The notes beneath the pieces were generated by a model. It searched no databases. It saw nothing but the letters and a program-made list of their open reading frames with translations, and was not told where the DNA came from. A DNA stretch of 64,000 nt. It comes from Excoecaria cochinchinensis (lineage: Eukaryota > Streptophyta > Magnoliopsida > Malpighiales > Euphorbiaceae). Shown one piece after another: positions 48,391 to 61,816 of this stretch. How positions within the stretch are numbered: the stretch's first letter is position 1; each line of letters begins with the position of its first letter. The DNA is taken from positions 124,001 through 188,000 of the forward strand of contig CANTUQ010000059.1 of assembly GCA_947683425.1 (NCBI GenBank), given 5' to 3'. Both the position numbers and the translations under genes were made by a program.

Positions 48391-51300
48391 AGCTATTCCG
48401 ATCAGGTTTTCCTAAATTATTCGACCCGGATCCAAAATTTCACCACTTTTGGCGATTTCTCGATTTCGGCAATTTCCCCTAGTATAATGCCTTCAGAAGC
48501 CCGCAAAAATTCGTCAGGTCACGACGAAGCCAATCCTCGACGCATTGTGACCGGCAGGCTCCCAGTAGCTATTCCGATCAAGTTTTCCTGAATTATTCGA
48601 CCCGGATCCAAAATTTCACCACTTTTGGCGATTTCTCGATTTCGGCGATTTCCCCTAGTATAATGCCTTCAGAAGCCCGCAAAAATTCGTCAGGTCACGA
48701 CGAAGCCAATCCTCGACGCATTGTGACCGGCAGGCTCCCAGTAGCTATTCCGATCAGGTTTTCCTGAATTATTCGACCCGGATCCAAAATTTCACCACTT
48801 TTGGCGATTTCTCGATTTCGGCGATTTCCCCTAGTATAATGCCTTCAGAAGCCCGCAAAAATTCGTCAGGTCACGACGAAGCCAATCCTCGACGCATTGT
48901 GACCGGCAGGCTCCCAGTAGCTATTCCGATCAGGTTTTCCTAAATTATTCGACCCGGATCCAAAATTTCACCACTTTTGGCGTTTTCTCGATTTCGGCAA
49001 TTTCCCCTAGTATAATGCCTTCGAAGCCCGCAAAAATTCGTCAGGTCACGACAAAGCCAATCCTCGACGCATTGTGACCGGCAGGCTCCCAGTAGCTATT
49101 CCGATCAGGTTTTCCTGAATTATTCGACTCGGATCCAAAATTTCACCACTTTTGGCGATTTCTCGATTTCGGCGATTTCCCCTAGTATAATGCCTTCAGA
49201 AGCCCGCAAAAATTCGTCAGGTCACGACGAAGCCAATCCCCGACGCATTGTGACCGGCAGGCTCCCAGTAGCTATTCCGATCAGGTTTTCCTGAATTATT
49301 CGACCCGGATCCAAAATTTCACCACTTTTGGCGATTTCTCGATTTCGGCGATTTCCCCTAGTATAATGCCTTCAGAAGCCCGCAAAAATTCGTCAGGTCA
49401 CGACGAAGCCAATCCTCGACGCATTGTGACCGGCAGGCTCCCAGTAGCTATTCCGATCAGGTTTTCCTGAATTATTCGACCCGGATCCAAAATTTCACCA
49501 CTTTTGGCGATTTCTCGATTTCGGCGATTTTCCCTAGTATAATGCCTTCAGAAGCCCGCAAAAATTCGTCAGGTCACGACGAAGCCAATCCTCGACGCAT
49601 TGTGACCGGCAGGCTCCCAGTAGCTATTCCGATCAGGTTTTCCTGAATTATTCGTCCCGGATCCAAAATTTCACCACTTTTGGCGATTTCTCGATTTCGG
49701 CGATTTCCCCTAGTATAATGCCTTCAGAAGCCCGCAAAAATTCGTCAGGTCACGACGAAGCCAATCCTCGACGCATTGTGACCGGCAGGCTCCCAGTAGC
49801 TATTCCGATCAGGTTTTCCTGAATTATTCGACCCGGATCAAAAATTTCACCACTTTTGGGGATTTCTCGATTTCGGCGATTTCCCCTAATATAATGCCTT
49901 CAGAAGCCCGCAAAAATTCGTCAGGTCACGACGAAGCCAATCCTCGACGCATTGTGACCGGCAGGCTCCCAGTAGCTATTCCGATCAGGTTTTCCTGAAT
50001 TATTCGACCCGGATCCAAAATTTCACCACTTTTGGCGATTTCTCGATTTCGGCGATTTCCCCTAGTATAATGCCTTCAGAAGCCCGCAAAAATTCGTCAG
50101 GTCACGACGAAGCCAATCCTCGACGCATTGTGACCGGCAGGCTCCCAGTAGCTATTCCGATCAGGTTTTCCTGAATTATTCGACCCGGATCCAAAATTTC
50201 ACCACTTTTGGCGATTTCTCGATTTCGGCGATTTCCCCTAGTATAATGCCTTCAGAAGCCCGCAAAAATTCGTCAGGTCACGACGAAGCCAATCCTCGAC
50301 GCATTGTGACCGGCAGGCTCCCAGTAGCTATTCCGATCAGGTTTTCCTGAATTATTCGACCCGGATCCAAAATTTCACCACTTTTGGCGATTTCTCGATT
50401 TCGGCGATTTCCCCTAGTATAATGCCTTCAGAAGCCCGCAAAAATTCGTCAGGTCACGACGAAGCCAATCCTCGACGCATTGTGACCGGCAGGCTCCCAG
50501 TAGCTATTCCGATCAGGTTTTCCTGAATTATTCGACCCGGATCAAAAATTTCACCACTTTTGGGGATTTCTCGATTTCGGCGATTTCCCCTAATATAATG
50601 CCTTCAGAAGCCCGCAAAAATTCGTCAGGTCACGACGAAGCCAATCCTCGACGCATTGTGACCGGCAGGCTCCCAGTAGCTATTCCGATCAGGTTTTCCT
50701 GAATTATTCGACCCGGATCCAAAATTTCACCACTTTTGGCGATTTCTCGATTTCGGCGATTTTCCCTAGTATAATGCCTTCAGAAGCCCGCAAAAATTCG
50801 TCAGGTCACGACGAAGCCAATCCTCGACGCATTGTGACCGGCAGGCTCCCAGTACCTATTCCGATCAGGTTTTCCTGAATTATTCGACCCGGATCCAAAA
50901 TTTCACCACTTTTGGCGATTTCTCGATTTCGGCGATTTCCCCTAGTATAATGCCTTCAGAAGCCCGCAAAAATTCGTCAGGTCACGACGAAGCCAATCCT
51001 CGACGCATTGTGACCGGCAGGCTCCCAGTACCTATTCCGATCAGGTTTTCCTGAATTATTCGACCCGGATCAAAAATTTCACCACTTTTGGCGATTTCTC
51101 GATTTCGGCGATTTCCCCTAGTATAATGCCTTCAGAAGCCCGCAAAAATTCGTCAGGTCACGACGAAGCCAATCCTCGACGCATTGTGACCGGCAGGCTC
51201 CCAGTAGCTATTCCGATCAGGTTTTCCTAAATTATTCGACCCGGATCCAAAATTTCACCACTTTTGGCGATTTCTCGATTTCGGCAATTTCCCCTAGTAT

Positions 51301-51891
51301 AATGCCTTCAGAAGCCCGCAAAAATTCGTCAGGTCACGACGAAGCCAATCCTCGACGCATTGTGACCGGCAGGCTCCCAGTAGCTATTCCGATCAGGTTT
51401 TCCTGAATTATTCGACCCGGATCCAAAATTTCACCACTTTTGGAGATTTCTCGATTTCGGCGATTTCCCCTAGTATAATGCCTTCAGAAGCCCGCAAAAA
51501 TTCGTCAGGTCACGACGAAGCCAATCCCCGACGCATTGTGACCGGCAGGCTCCCAGTAGCTATTCCGATCAGGTTTTCCTGAATTATTCGACCCGGATCC
51601 AAAATTTCACCACTTTTGGCGATTTCTCGATTTCGGCGATTTCCCCTAGTATAATGCCTTCAGAAGCCCGCAAAAATTCGTCAGGTCACGACGAAGCCAA
51701 TCCGCGACGCATTGTGACCGGCAGGCTCCCAGTAGCTATTCCGATCAGGTTTTCCTGAATTATTCGACCCGGATCCAAAATTTCACCACTTTTGGCGATT
51801 TCTCGATTTCGGCGATTTCCCCTAGTATAATGCCTTCAGAAGCCCGCAAAAATTCGTCAGGTCACGACGAAGCCAATCCCCGACGCATTGT
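48197..51891. repeat. 21-mer HOR copy 1, 3695 bp
   Basis: 21 x 176 minus 1 equals 3695, the single loss being CCTTCGAAGCC (an A lost near 49022). Markers with exact +3695 partners: AATCCCCGACG at 48180 and 49235, GATCAAG 48576, CCTTCGAAG 49022, ATTCGTCCC 49650, GGGGATTT 49858 and 50562, and CAGTACCTATT 50850. Private to this copy: GGCGTTTTCTCG near 48981, CACGACAAAGCC near 49051, GATTTTCCC near 49530, a second CAGTACC unit at 51027 and AATCCGCGACG near 51699. This is the longest clean HOR period in the window. Confidence 0.92.
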
Positions 51892-54800
51892 GACCGGCAG
51901 GCTCCCAGTAGCTATTCCGATCAGGTTTTCCTGAATTATTCGACCCGGATCCAAAATTTCACCACTTTTGGCGATTTCTCGATTTCGGCGATTTCCCCTA
52001 GTATAATGCCTTCAGAAGCCCGCAAAAATTCGTCAGGTCACGACGAAGCCAATCCTCGACGCATTGTGACCGGCAGGCTACCAGTAGCTATTCCGATCAG
52101 GTTTTCCTAAATTATTCGACCCGGATCCAAAATTTCACCACTTTTGGCGATTTCTCGATTTCGGCAATTTCCCCTAGTATAATGCCTTCAGAAGCCCGCA
52201 AAAATTCGTCAGGTCACGACGAAGCCAATCCTCGACGCATTGTGACCGGCAGGCTCCCAGTAGCTATTCCGATCAAGTTTTCCTGAATTATTCGACCCGG
52301 ATCCAAAATTTCACCACTTTTGGCGATTTCTCGATTTCGGCGATTTCCCCTAGTATAATGCCTTCAGAAGCCCGCAAAAATTCGTCAGGTCACGACGAAG
52401 CCAATCCTCGACGCATTGTGACCGGCAGGCTCCCAGTAGCTATTCCGATCAGGTTTTCCTGAATTATTCGACCCGGATCCAAAATTTCACCACTTTTGGC
52501 GATTTCTCGATTTCGGCGATTTCCCCTAGTATAATGCCTTCAGAAGCCCGCAAAAATTCGTCAGGTCACGACGAAGCCAATCCTCGACGCATTGTGACCG
52601 GCAGGCTCCCAGTAGCTATTCCGATCAGGTTTTCCTAAATTATTCGACCCGGATCCAAAATTTCACCACTTTTGGCGATTTCTCGATTTCGGCAATTTCC
52701 CCTAGTATAATGCCTTCGAAGCCCGCAAAAATTCGTCAGGTCACGACGAAGCCAATCCTCGACGCATTGTGACCGGCAGGCTCCCAGTAGCTATTCCGAT
52801 CAGGTTTTCCTGAATTATTCGACTCGGATCCAAAATTTCACCACTTTTGGCGATTTCTCGATTTCGGCGATTTCCCCTAGTATAATGCCTTCAGAAGCCC
52901 GCAAAAATTCGTCAGGTCACGACGAAGCCAATCCCCGACGCATTGTGACCGGCAGGCTCCCAGTAGCTATTCCGATCAGGTTTTCCTGAATTATTCGACC
53001 CGGATCCAAAATTTCACCACTTTTGGCGATTTCTCGATTTCGGCGATTTCCCCTAGTATAATGCCTTCAGAAGCCCGCAAAAATTCGTCAGGTCACGACG
53101 AAGCCAATCCTCGACGCATTGTGACCGGCAGGCTCCCAGTAGCTATTCCGATCAGGTTTTCCTGAATTATTCGACCCGGATCCAAAATTTCACCACTTTT
53201 GGCGATTTCTCGATTTCGGCGATTTCCCCTAGTATAATGCCTTCAGAAGCCCGCAAAAATTCGTCAGGTCACGACGAAGCCAATCCTCGACGCATTGTGA
53301 CCGGCAGGCTCCCAGTAGCTATTCCGATCAGGTTTTCCTGAATTATTCGTCCCGGATCCAAAATTTCACCACTTTTGGCGATTTCTCGATTTCGGCGATT
53401 TCCCCTAGTATAATGCCTTCAGAAGCCCGCAAAAATTCGTCAGGTCACGACGAAGCCAATCCTCGACGCATTGTGACCGGCAGGCTCCCAGTAGCTATTC
53501 CGATCAGGTTTTCCTGAATTATTCGACCCGGATCAAAAATTTCACCACTTTTGGGGATTTCTCGATTTCGGCGATTTCCCCTAATATAATGCCTTCAGAA
53601 GCCCGCAAAAATTCGTCAGGTCACGACGAAGCCAATCCTCGACGCATTGTGACCGGCAGGCTCCCAGTAGCTATTCCGATCAGGTTTTCCTGAATTATTC
53701 GACCCGGATCCAAAATTTCACCACTTTTGGCGATTTCTCGATTTCGGCGATTTCCCCTAGTATAATGCCTTCAGAAGCCCGCAAAAATTCGTCAGGTCAC
53801 GACGAAGCCAATCCTCGACGCATTGTGACCGGCAGGCTCCCAGTAGCTATTCCGATCAGGTTTTCCTGAAATATTCGACCCGGATCCAAAATTTCACCAC
53901 TTTTGGCGATTTCTCGATTTCGGCGATTTCCCCTAGTATAATGCCTTCAGAAGCCCGCAAAAATTCGTCAGGTCACGACGAAGCCAATCCTCGACGCATT
54001 ATGACCGGCAGGCTCCCATTAGCTATTCCGATCAGGTTTTCCTGAATTATTCGACCCGGATCCAAAATTTCACCACTTTTGGCGATTTCTCGATTTCGGC
54101 GATTTCCCCTAGTATAATGCCTTCAGAAGCCCGCAAAAATTCGTCAGGTCACGACGAAGCCAATCCTCGACGCATTGTGACCGGCAGGCTCCCAGTAGCT
54201 ATTCCGATCAGGTTTTCCTGAATTATTCGACCCGGATCAAAAATTTCACCACTTTTGGGGATTTCTCGATTTCGGCGATTTCCCCTAATATAATGCCTTC
54301 AGAAGCCCGCAAAAATTCGTCAGGTCACGACGAAGCCAATCCTCGACGCATTGTGACCGGCAGGCTCCCAGTAGCTATTCCGATCAGGTTTTCCTGAATT
54401 ATTCGACCCGGATCCAAAATTTCACCACTTTTGGCGATTTCTCGATTTCGGCGATTTTCCCTAGTATAATGCCTTCAGAAGCCCGCAAAAATTCGTCAGG
54501 TCACGACGAAGCCAATCCTCGACGCATTGTGACCGGCAGGCTCCCAGTACCTATTCCGATCAGGTTTTCCTGAATTATTCGACCCGGATCCAAAATTTCA
54601 CCACTTTTGGCGATTTCTCGATTTCGGCGATTTCCCCTAGTATAATGCCTTCAGAAGCCCGCAAAAATTCGTCAGGTCACGACGAAGCCAATCCTCGACG
54701 CATTGTGACCGGCAGGCTCCCAGTAGCTATTCCGATCAGGTTTTCCTAAATTATTCGACCCGGATCCAAAATTTCACCACTTTTGGCGATTTCTCGATTT

Positions 54801-55410
54801 CGGCAATTTCCCCTAGTATAATGCCTTCAGAAGCCCGCAAAAATTCGTCAGGTCACGACGAAGCCAATCCTCGACGCATTGTGACCGGCAGGCTCCCAGT
54901 AGCTATTCCGATCAGGTTTTCCTGAATTATTCGACCCGGATCCAAAATTTCACCACTTTTGGCGATTTCTCGATTTCGGCGATTTCCCCTAGTATAATGC
55001 CTTCAGAAGCCCGCAAAAATTCGTCAGGTCACGACGAAGCCAATCCCCGACGCATTGTGACCGGCAGGCTCCCAGTAGCTATTCCGATCAGGTTTTCCTG
55101 AATTATTCGACCCGGATCCAAAATTTCACCACTTTTGGCGATTTCTCGATTTCGGCGATTTCCCCTAGTATAATGCCTTCAGAAGCCCGCAAAAATTCGT
55201 CAGGTCACGACGAAGCCAATCCTCGACGCATTGTGACCGGCAGGCTCCCAGTAGCTATTCCGATCAGGTTTTCCTGAATTATTCGACCCGGATCCAAAAT
55301 TTCACCACTTTTGGCGATTTCTCGATTTCGGCGATTTCCCCTAGTATAATGCCTTCAGAAGCCCGCAAAAATTCGTCAGGTCACGACGAAGCCAATCCTC
55401 GACGCATTGT
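51892..55410. repeat. 21-mer HOR copy 2, one monomer missing (3519 bp)
   Basis: It repeats copy 1 at +3695 up to the CAGTACC unit at 54546. Copy 1 then has a second CAGTACC unit; here it is absent, and from the next marker (GGCAATTTCC at 54802) the offset is 3519, exactly 176 less. The copy is therefore 20 monomers. Private changes include GGCTACCAGTAG near 52078, GAAATATTCG near 53869, and TTATGACC with CCCATTAGC near 54000-54020. Loss of one monomer here, or duplication of the CAGTACC unit in copy 1, are equally simple explanations. Confidence 0.9.
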
Positions 55411-55664
55411 GACCGGCAGGCTCCCAGTAGCTATTCCGATCAGGTTTTCCTGAATTATTCGACCCGGATCCAAAATTTCACCACTTTTGGCGATTTCTCG
55501 ATTTCGGCGATTTCCCCTAGTATAATGCCTTCAGAAGCCCGCAAAAATTCGTCAGGTCACGACGAAGCCAATCCTCGACGCATTGTGACCGGCAGGCTCC
55601 CAGTAGCTATTCCGATCAGGTTTTCCTGAATTATTCGACCCGGATCCAAAATTTCACCACTTTT
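55411..55664. repeat. Canonical linker units before the 10-mer HOR
   Basis: About one and a half units of consensus CGCAAAAATT type, with no distinguishing change. They lie between the end of recognisable 21-mer homology and the GGGG marker that opens the 10-mer HOR. Confidence 0.8.
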
Positions 55665-57400
55665 GGGGATTTCTCGATTTCGGCGATTTCCCCTAATATA
55701 ATGCCTTCAGAAGCCCGCAAAAATTCGTCAGGTCACGACGAAGCCAATCCTCGACGCATTGTGACCGGCAGGCTCCCAGTAGCTATTCCGATCAGGTTTT
55801 CCTGAATTATTCGACCCGGATCCAAAATTTCACCACTTTTGGCGATTTCGGCGATTTTCCCTAGTATAATGCCTTCAGAAGCCCGCAAAAATTCGTCAGG
55901 TCACGACGAAGCCAATCCTCGACGCATTGTGACCGGCAGGCTCCCAGTAGCTATTCCGATCAGGTTTTCCTGAATTATTCGACCCGGATCCAAAATTTCA
56001 CCACTTTTGGCGATTTCGGCGATTTCCCCTAGTATAATGCCTTCAGAAGCCCGCAAAAATTCGTCAGGTCACGACGAAGCCAATCCTCGACGCATTGTGA
56101 CCGGCAGGCTCCCAGTAGCTATTCCGATCAGGTTTTCCTGAATTATTTGACTCGGATCCAAAATTTCACCACTTTTGGCGATTTCGGCGATTTCCCCTAG
56201 TATAATGCCTTCAGAAGCGCGCAAAAATTCGTCAGGTCACGAAGAAGCCAATCCTCGACGCATTGTGACCGGCAGGCTCCCAGTAGCTATTCCGATCAGG
56301 TTTTCCTGAATTATTCGACCCAGATCCAAAATTTCACCACTTTTGGCGATTTCTCGATTTCGGCGATTTCTCCTAGTATAATGCCTTCAGAAGCCCGTAA
56401 AAATTCGTCAGGTCACGACGAAGCCAATCCTCGACGCATTGTGACCGGCAGGCTCCCAGTAGCTATTCCGATCAGGTTTTCCTGAATTATTCGACCCGGA
56501 TCCAAAATTTCACCACTTTTGGCGATTTCTCGATTTCGGCGATTTCCCCTAGTATAATGCCTTCAGAAGCCCGTAAAAATTCGTCAGGTCACGACGAAGC
56601 CAATCCTCGACGCATTGTGACCGGCAGGCTCCCAGTAGCTATTCCGATTAGGTTTTCCTGAATTATTCGACCCGGATCCAAAATTTCACCACTTTTGGCG
56701 ATTTCTCGATTTCGGCGATTTCCCCTAGTATAATGCCTTCAGAAGCCCGCAAAAATTCGTCAGGTCACGACGAAGACAATCCTCGACGCATTGTGACCGG
56801 CAGGCTCCCAGTAGCTATTCCGATCAGGTTTTCCTGAATTATTCGACCCGGATCCAAAATTTCACCACTTTTGGCGATTTCTCGATTTCGGCGATTTCCC
56901 CTAGTATAATGCCTTCAGAAGCCCGCAAAAATTCGTCAGGTCACGACGAAGCCAATCCTCGACGCATTGTGACCGGCAGGCTCCCAGTAGCTATTCCGAT
57001 CAGGTTTTCCTGAATTATTCGACCCGGATCCAAAATTTCACCACTTTTGGCGATTTCTCGATTTTGGCGATTTCCCCTAGTATAATGCCTTCAGAAGCCC
57101 GCAAAAATTCGTCAGGTCACGACGAAGCCAATCCTCGAAACATTATGACCGGCAGGCTCCCAGTAGCTATTCCGATCAGGTTTTCCTGAATTATTCGACC
57201 CGGATCCAAAATTTCACCACTTTTGGCGATTTCTCGATTTCGGCGATTTCCCCTAGTATAATGCCTTCAGAAGCCCGCAAAAATTCGTCAGGTCACGACG
57301 AAGCCAATCCTCGACGCATTGTGACCGGCAGGCTCCCAGTAGCTATTCCGATCAGGTTTTCCTGAATTATTCGACCCGGATCCAAAATTTCACCACTTTT
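55665..57400. repeat. 10-mer HOR copy 1, 1736 bp
   Basis: 10 x 176 minus 24 (three 168-bp units). Ordered markers: GGGGATTT with CTAATATAATG, 168-bp unit with GATTTTCCC, 168-bp unit, TTTGACTCGG with a 168-bp unit, AGAAGCGCGC, CACGAAGAAGCC, TTTCTCCTAG, two CGTAAAAATT units, GATTAGG, GAAGACAATCC, GATTTTGGCG and CTCGAAACATTATG (57136). CCCAGATCC near 56320 is private. The sequence recurs at 57401 and again at 62454. Confidence 0.92.
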
Positions 57401-58690
57401 GGGGATTTCTCGATTTCGGCGATTTCCCCTAATATAATGCCTTCAGAAGCCCGCAAAAATTCGTCAGGTCACGACGAAGCCAATCCTCGACGCATTGTGA
57501 CCGGCAGGCTCCCAGTAGCTATTCCGATCAGGTTTTCCTGAATTATTCGACCCGGATCCAAAATTTCACCACTTTTGGCGATTTCGGCGATTTTCCCTAG
57601 TATAATGCCTTCAGAAGCCCGCAAAAATTCGTCAGGTCACGACGAAGCCAATCCTCGACGCATTGTGACCGGCAGGCTCCCAGTAGCTATTCCGATCAGG
57701 TTTTCCTGAATTATTCGACCCGGATCCAAAATTTCACCACTTTTGGCGATTTCGGCGATTTCCCCTAGTATAATGCCTTCAGAAGCCCGCAAAAATTCGT
57801 CAGGTCACGACGAAGCCAATCCTCGACGCATTGTGACCGGCAGGCTCCCAGTAGCTATTCCGATCAGGTTTTCCTGAATTATTTGACTCGGATCCAAAAT
57901 TTCACCACTTTTGGCGATTTCGGCGATTTCCCCTAGTATAATGCCTTCAGAAGCGCGCAAAAATTCGTCAGGTCACGAAGAAGCCAATCCTCGACGCATT
58001 GTGACCGGCAGGCTCCCAGTAGCTATTCCGATCAGGTTTTCCTGAATTATTCGACCCGGATCCAAAATTTCACCACTTTTGGCGATTTCTCGATTTCGGC
58101 GATTTCTCCTAGTATAATGCCTTCAGAAGCCCGTAAAAATTCGTCAGGTCACGACGAAGCCAATCCTCGACGCATTGTGACCGGCAGGCTCCCAGTAGCT
58201 ATTCCGATCAGGTTTTCCTGAATTATTCGACCCGGATCCAAAATTTCACCACTTTTGGCGATTTCTCGATTTCGGCGATTTCCCCTAGTATAATGCCTTC
58301 AGAAGCCCGTAAAAATTCGTCAGGTCACGACGAAGCCAATCCTCGACGCATTGTGACCGGCAGGCTCCCAGTAGCTATTCCGATTAGGTTTTCCTGAATT
58401 ATTCGACCCGGATCCAAAATTTCACCACTTTTGGCGATTTCTCGATTTCGGCGATTTCCCCTAGTATAATGCCTTCAGAAGCCCGCAAAAATTCGTCAGG
58501 TCACGACGAAGACAATCCTCGACGCATTGTGACCGGCAGGCTCCCAGTAGCTATTCCGATCAGGTTTTCCTGAATTATTCGACCCGGATCCAAAATTTCA
58601 CCACTTTTGGCGATTTCTCGATTTCGGCGATTTCCCCTAGTATAATGCCTTCAGAAGCCCGCAAAAATTCGTCAGGTCACGACGAAGCCA
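57401..58690. repeat. 10-mer HOR copy 2, incomplete
   Basis: It matches copy 1 at +1736 from GGGGATTT through AGAAGCGCGC, TTTCTCCTAG, GATTAGG (near 58383) and GAAGACAATCC (near 58508). It then lacks GATTTTGGCG and the CTCGAAACATTATG unit, which copies 1 and 3 both have. The break lies between about 58.52 and 58.80 kb; from there the array changes to GGATCA and TTGGTC-type units. Confidence 0.9.
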
Positions 58691-59099
58691 ATCCTCGACG
58701 CATTGTGACCGGCAGGCTCCCAGTAGCTATTCCGATCAGGTTTTCCTGAATTATTCGACCCGGATCAAAAATTTCACCACTTTTGGCGATTTCTCGATTT
58801 CGGCGATTTCCCCTAGTATAATGCCTTCAGAAGCCCGTAAAAATTGGTCAGATCACGACGAAGCCAATCCTCGATGCATTGTGACCGGCAGGCTCCCAGT
58901 AGCTATTCCGATCAGGTTTTCCTGAATTATTCGACCCGGATCAAAAATTTCACCACTTTTGGCGATTTCTCGATTTCGGCAATTTCCCCTAGTATAATGC
59001 CTTCAGAAGCCCGTAAAAATTCGTCAGATCACGACGAAGCCAATCCTCGACGCATTGTGACCGGCAGGCTCCCAGTAGCTATTCCGATCAGGTTTTCCT
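58691..59099. repeat. Short GTCAGATCAC and TTGGTC interlude
   Basis: Two units of the GTCAGATCAC type that otherwise dominates the first 6 kb, the first also with TTGGTCAGATC (near 58847) and GATGCATTG. Both neighbouring units carry GGATCA (58764, 58940). This mixes a mark of the left block with the TTGGTC mark of the following blocks. Confidence 0.8.
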
Positions 59100-60491
59100 G
59101 AATTATTCGACCCGGATCCAAAATTTCACCACTTTTGGCGATTTCTCGATTTCGGCGATTTCCCCTAGTATAATGCCTTCAGAAGCCCGCAAAAATTCGT
59201 CAGGTCACGACGAAGCCAATCCTCGACGCATTGTGACCGGCAGGCTCCCAGTAGCTATTCCGATCAGGTTTTCCTGAATTATTCGACCCGGATCCAAAAT
59301 TTCACCACTTTTGGCGATTTCGGCGATTTCCCCTAGTATAATGCCTTCAGAAGCCCGCAAAAATTCGTCAGGTCACGACGAAGCCAATCCTCGACGCATT
59401 GTGACCGGCAGGCTCCCAGTAGCTATTCCGATCAGGTTTTCCTGAATTATTCGACCCGGATCCAAAATTTCGCCACTTTTGGCGATTTCTCGATTTCGGC
59501 GATTTCCCCTAGTATAATGCCTTCAGAAGCCCGCAAAAATTTGTCAGGTCACGACGAAGCCAATCCTCGACACATTGTGACCGGCAGGCTCCCAGTAGCT
59601 ATTCCGATCAGGTTTTCCTGAATTATTCGACCCGGATCCAAAATTTCACCACTTTTGGCGATTTCTCGATTTCGGCGATTTCCCCTAGTATAATGCCTTC
59701 AGAAGCCCGTAAAAATTGGTCAGGTCACGACGAAGCCAATCCTCGACGCATTGTGACCGGCAGGCTCCCAGTAGCTATTCCGATCAGGTTTTCCTGAATT
59801 ATTCGACCCGGATCCAAAATTTCACCACTTTTGGCGATTTCTCGATTTCGGCGATTTCCCCTAGTATAATGCCTTCAGAAGCCCGCAAAAATTCGTCAGG
59901 TCACGACGAAGCCAATCCTCGACGCATTGTGACCGGCAGGCTCCCAGTAGCTATTCCGATCAGGTTTTCCTGAATTATTCGACCCGGATCCAAAATTTCA
60001 CCACTTTTGGCGATTTCGGCGATTTCCCCTAGTATAATGCCTTCAGAAGCCCGCAAAAATTCGTCAGGTCACGACGAAGCCAATCCTCGACGCATTGTGA
60101 CCGGCAGGCTCCCAGTAGCTATTCCGATCAGGTTTTCCTGAATTATTCGACCCGGATCCAAAATTTCGCCACTTTTGGCGATTTCTCGATTTCGGCGATT
60201 TCCCCTAGTATAATGCCTTCAGAAGCCCGCAAAAATTTGTCAGGTCACGACGAAGCCAATCCTCGACACATTGTGACCGGCAGGCTCCCAGTAGCTATTC
60301 CGATCAGGTTTTCCTGAATTATTCGACCCGGATCCAAAATTTCACCACTTTTGGCGATTTCTCGATTTCGGCGATTTCCCCTATTATAATGCCTTCAGAA
60401 GCCCGTAAAAATTGGTCAGGTCACGACGAAGCCAATCCTCGACGCATTGTGACCGGCAGGCTCCCAGTAGCTATTCCGATCAGTTTTCCTG
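59100..60491. repeat. 4-mer HOR, two copies of 696 bp
   Basis: 4 x 176 minus 8. A 168-bp unit (59321, 60017), TTTCGCCACTTTTGG (59471, 60167), TTTGTCAGG with CGACACATTG (near 59541-59575, 60237-60271) and a TTGGTC unit (59716, 60412) recur at exactly +696. A private CTATTATAATG change lies near 60382 in the second copy. This is the shortest multi-monomer HOR apart from the dimer that follows. Confidence 0.9.
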
Positions 60492-61816
60492 AATTATTCG
60501 ACCCGGATCAAAAATTTCACCACTTTTGGCGATTTCTCGATTTCGGCGATTTCCCCTAGTATAATGCCTTCAGAAGCCCGTAAAAATTGGTCAGGTCACG
60601 ACGAAGCCAATCCTCGACGCATTGTGACCGGCAGGCTCCCAGTAGCTATTCCGATCAGTTTTCCTGAATTATTCGACCCGGATCAAAAATTTCACCACTT
60701 TTGGCGATTTCTCGATTTCGGCGATTTCCCCTAGTATAATGCCTTCAGAAGCCCGTAAAAATTCGTCAGGTCACGACGAAGCCAATCCTCGACGCATTGT
60801 GACCGGCAGGCTCCCAGTAGCTATTCCGATCAGGTTTTCCTGAATTATTCGACCCGGATCAAAAATTTCACCACTTTTGGCGATTTCTCGATTTCGGCGA
60901 TTTCCCCTAGTATAATGCCTTCAGAAGCCCGTAAAAATTGGTCAGGTCACGACGAAGCCAATCCTCGACGCATTGTGACCGGCAGGCTCCCAGTAGCTAT
61001 TCCGATCAGTTTTCCTGAATTATTCGACCCGGATCAAAAATTTCACCACTTTTGGCGATTTCTCGATTTCGGCGATTTCCCCTAGTATAATGCCTTCAGA
61101 AGCCCGTAAAAATTCGTCAGGTCACGACGAAGCCAATCCTCGACGCATTGTGACCGGCAGGCTCCCAGTAGCTATTCCGATCAGGTTTTCCTGAATTATT
61201 CGACCCGGATCAAAAATTTCACCACTTTTGGCGATTTCTCGATTTCGGCGATTTCCCCTAGTATAATGCCTTCAGAAGCCCGTAAAAATTGGTCAGGTCA
61301 CGACGAAGCCAATCCTCGACGCATTGTGACCGGCAGGCTCCCAGTAGCTATTCCGATCAGGTTTTCCTGAATTATTCGACCCGGATCAAAAATTTCACCA
61401 CTTTTGGCGATTTCTCGATTTCGGCGATTTCCCCTAGTATAATGCCTTCAGAAGCCCGTAAAAATTCATCAGGTCACGACAAAGCCAATCCTCGACGCAT
61501 TGTGACCGGCAGGCTCCCAGTAGCTATTCCGATCAGGTTTTCCTGAATTATTCGACCCGGATCCAAAATTTCACCACTTTTGGCGATTTCTCGATTTCGT
61601 CGATTTCCCCTAGTATAATGCCTTCAGAAGCCCGTAAAAATTGGTCAGGTCACGACGAAGCCAATCCTCGACGCATTGTGACCGGCAGGCTCCCAGTAGC
61701 TATTCCGATCAGGTTTTCCTTAATTATTCGACCCGGATCCAAAATTTCACCACTTTTGGCGATTTCGGCGATTTCCCCTAGTATAATGCCTTCAGAAGCC
61801 CGTAAAAATTCGTCAG
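60492..61816. repeat. Dimeric HOR, 351-bp period
   Basis: TTGGTC units alternate with ordinary TTCGTC units (TTCATC in one case): TTGGTC at 60412, 60587, 60938, 61289 and 61641, with spacings 175, 351, 351 and 352. Three of the TTGGTC units are followed by GATCAGTTTTCC, one base short, which makes the dimer 175 + 176. Units from about 60505 to 61390 all have GGATCA in place of the BamHI site. The pattern fades at 61445-61720 with CATCAGG, CACGACAAAGCC, TCGTCGATTT and TTTTCCTTAATT. Confidence 0.88.

Noticed and set aside
2264..61725. Shared TTTTCCTTAATT change near 2270 and 61718 as evidence of exchange between the array ends
   Set aside because: It is a single G to T change with no linked marks in common, so independent mutation is more likely.
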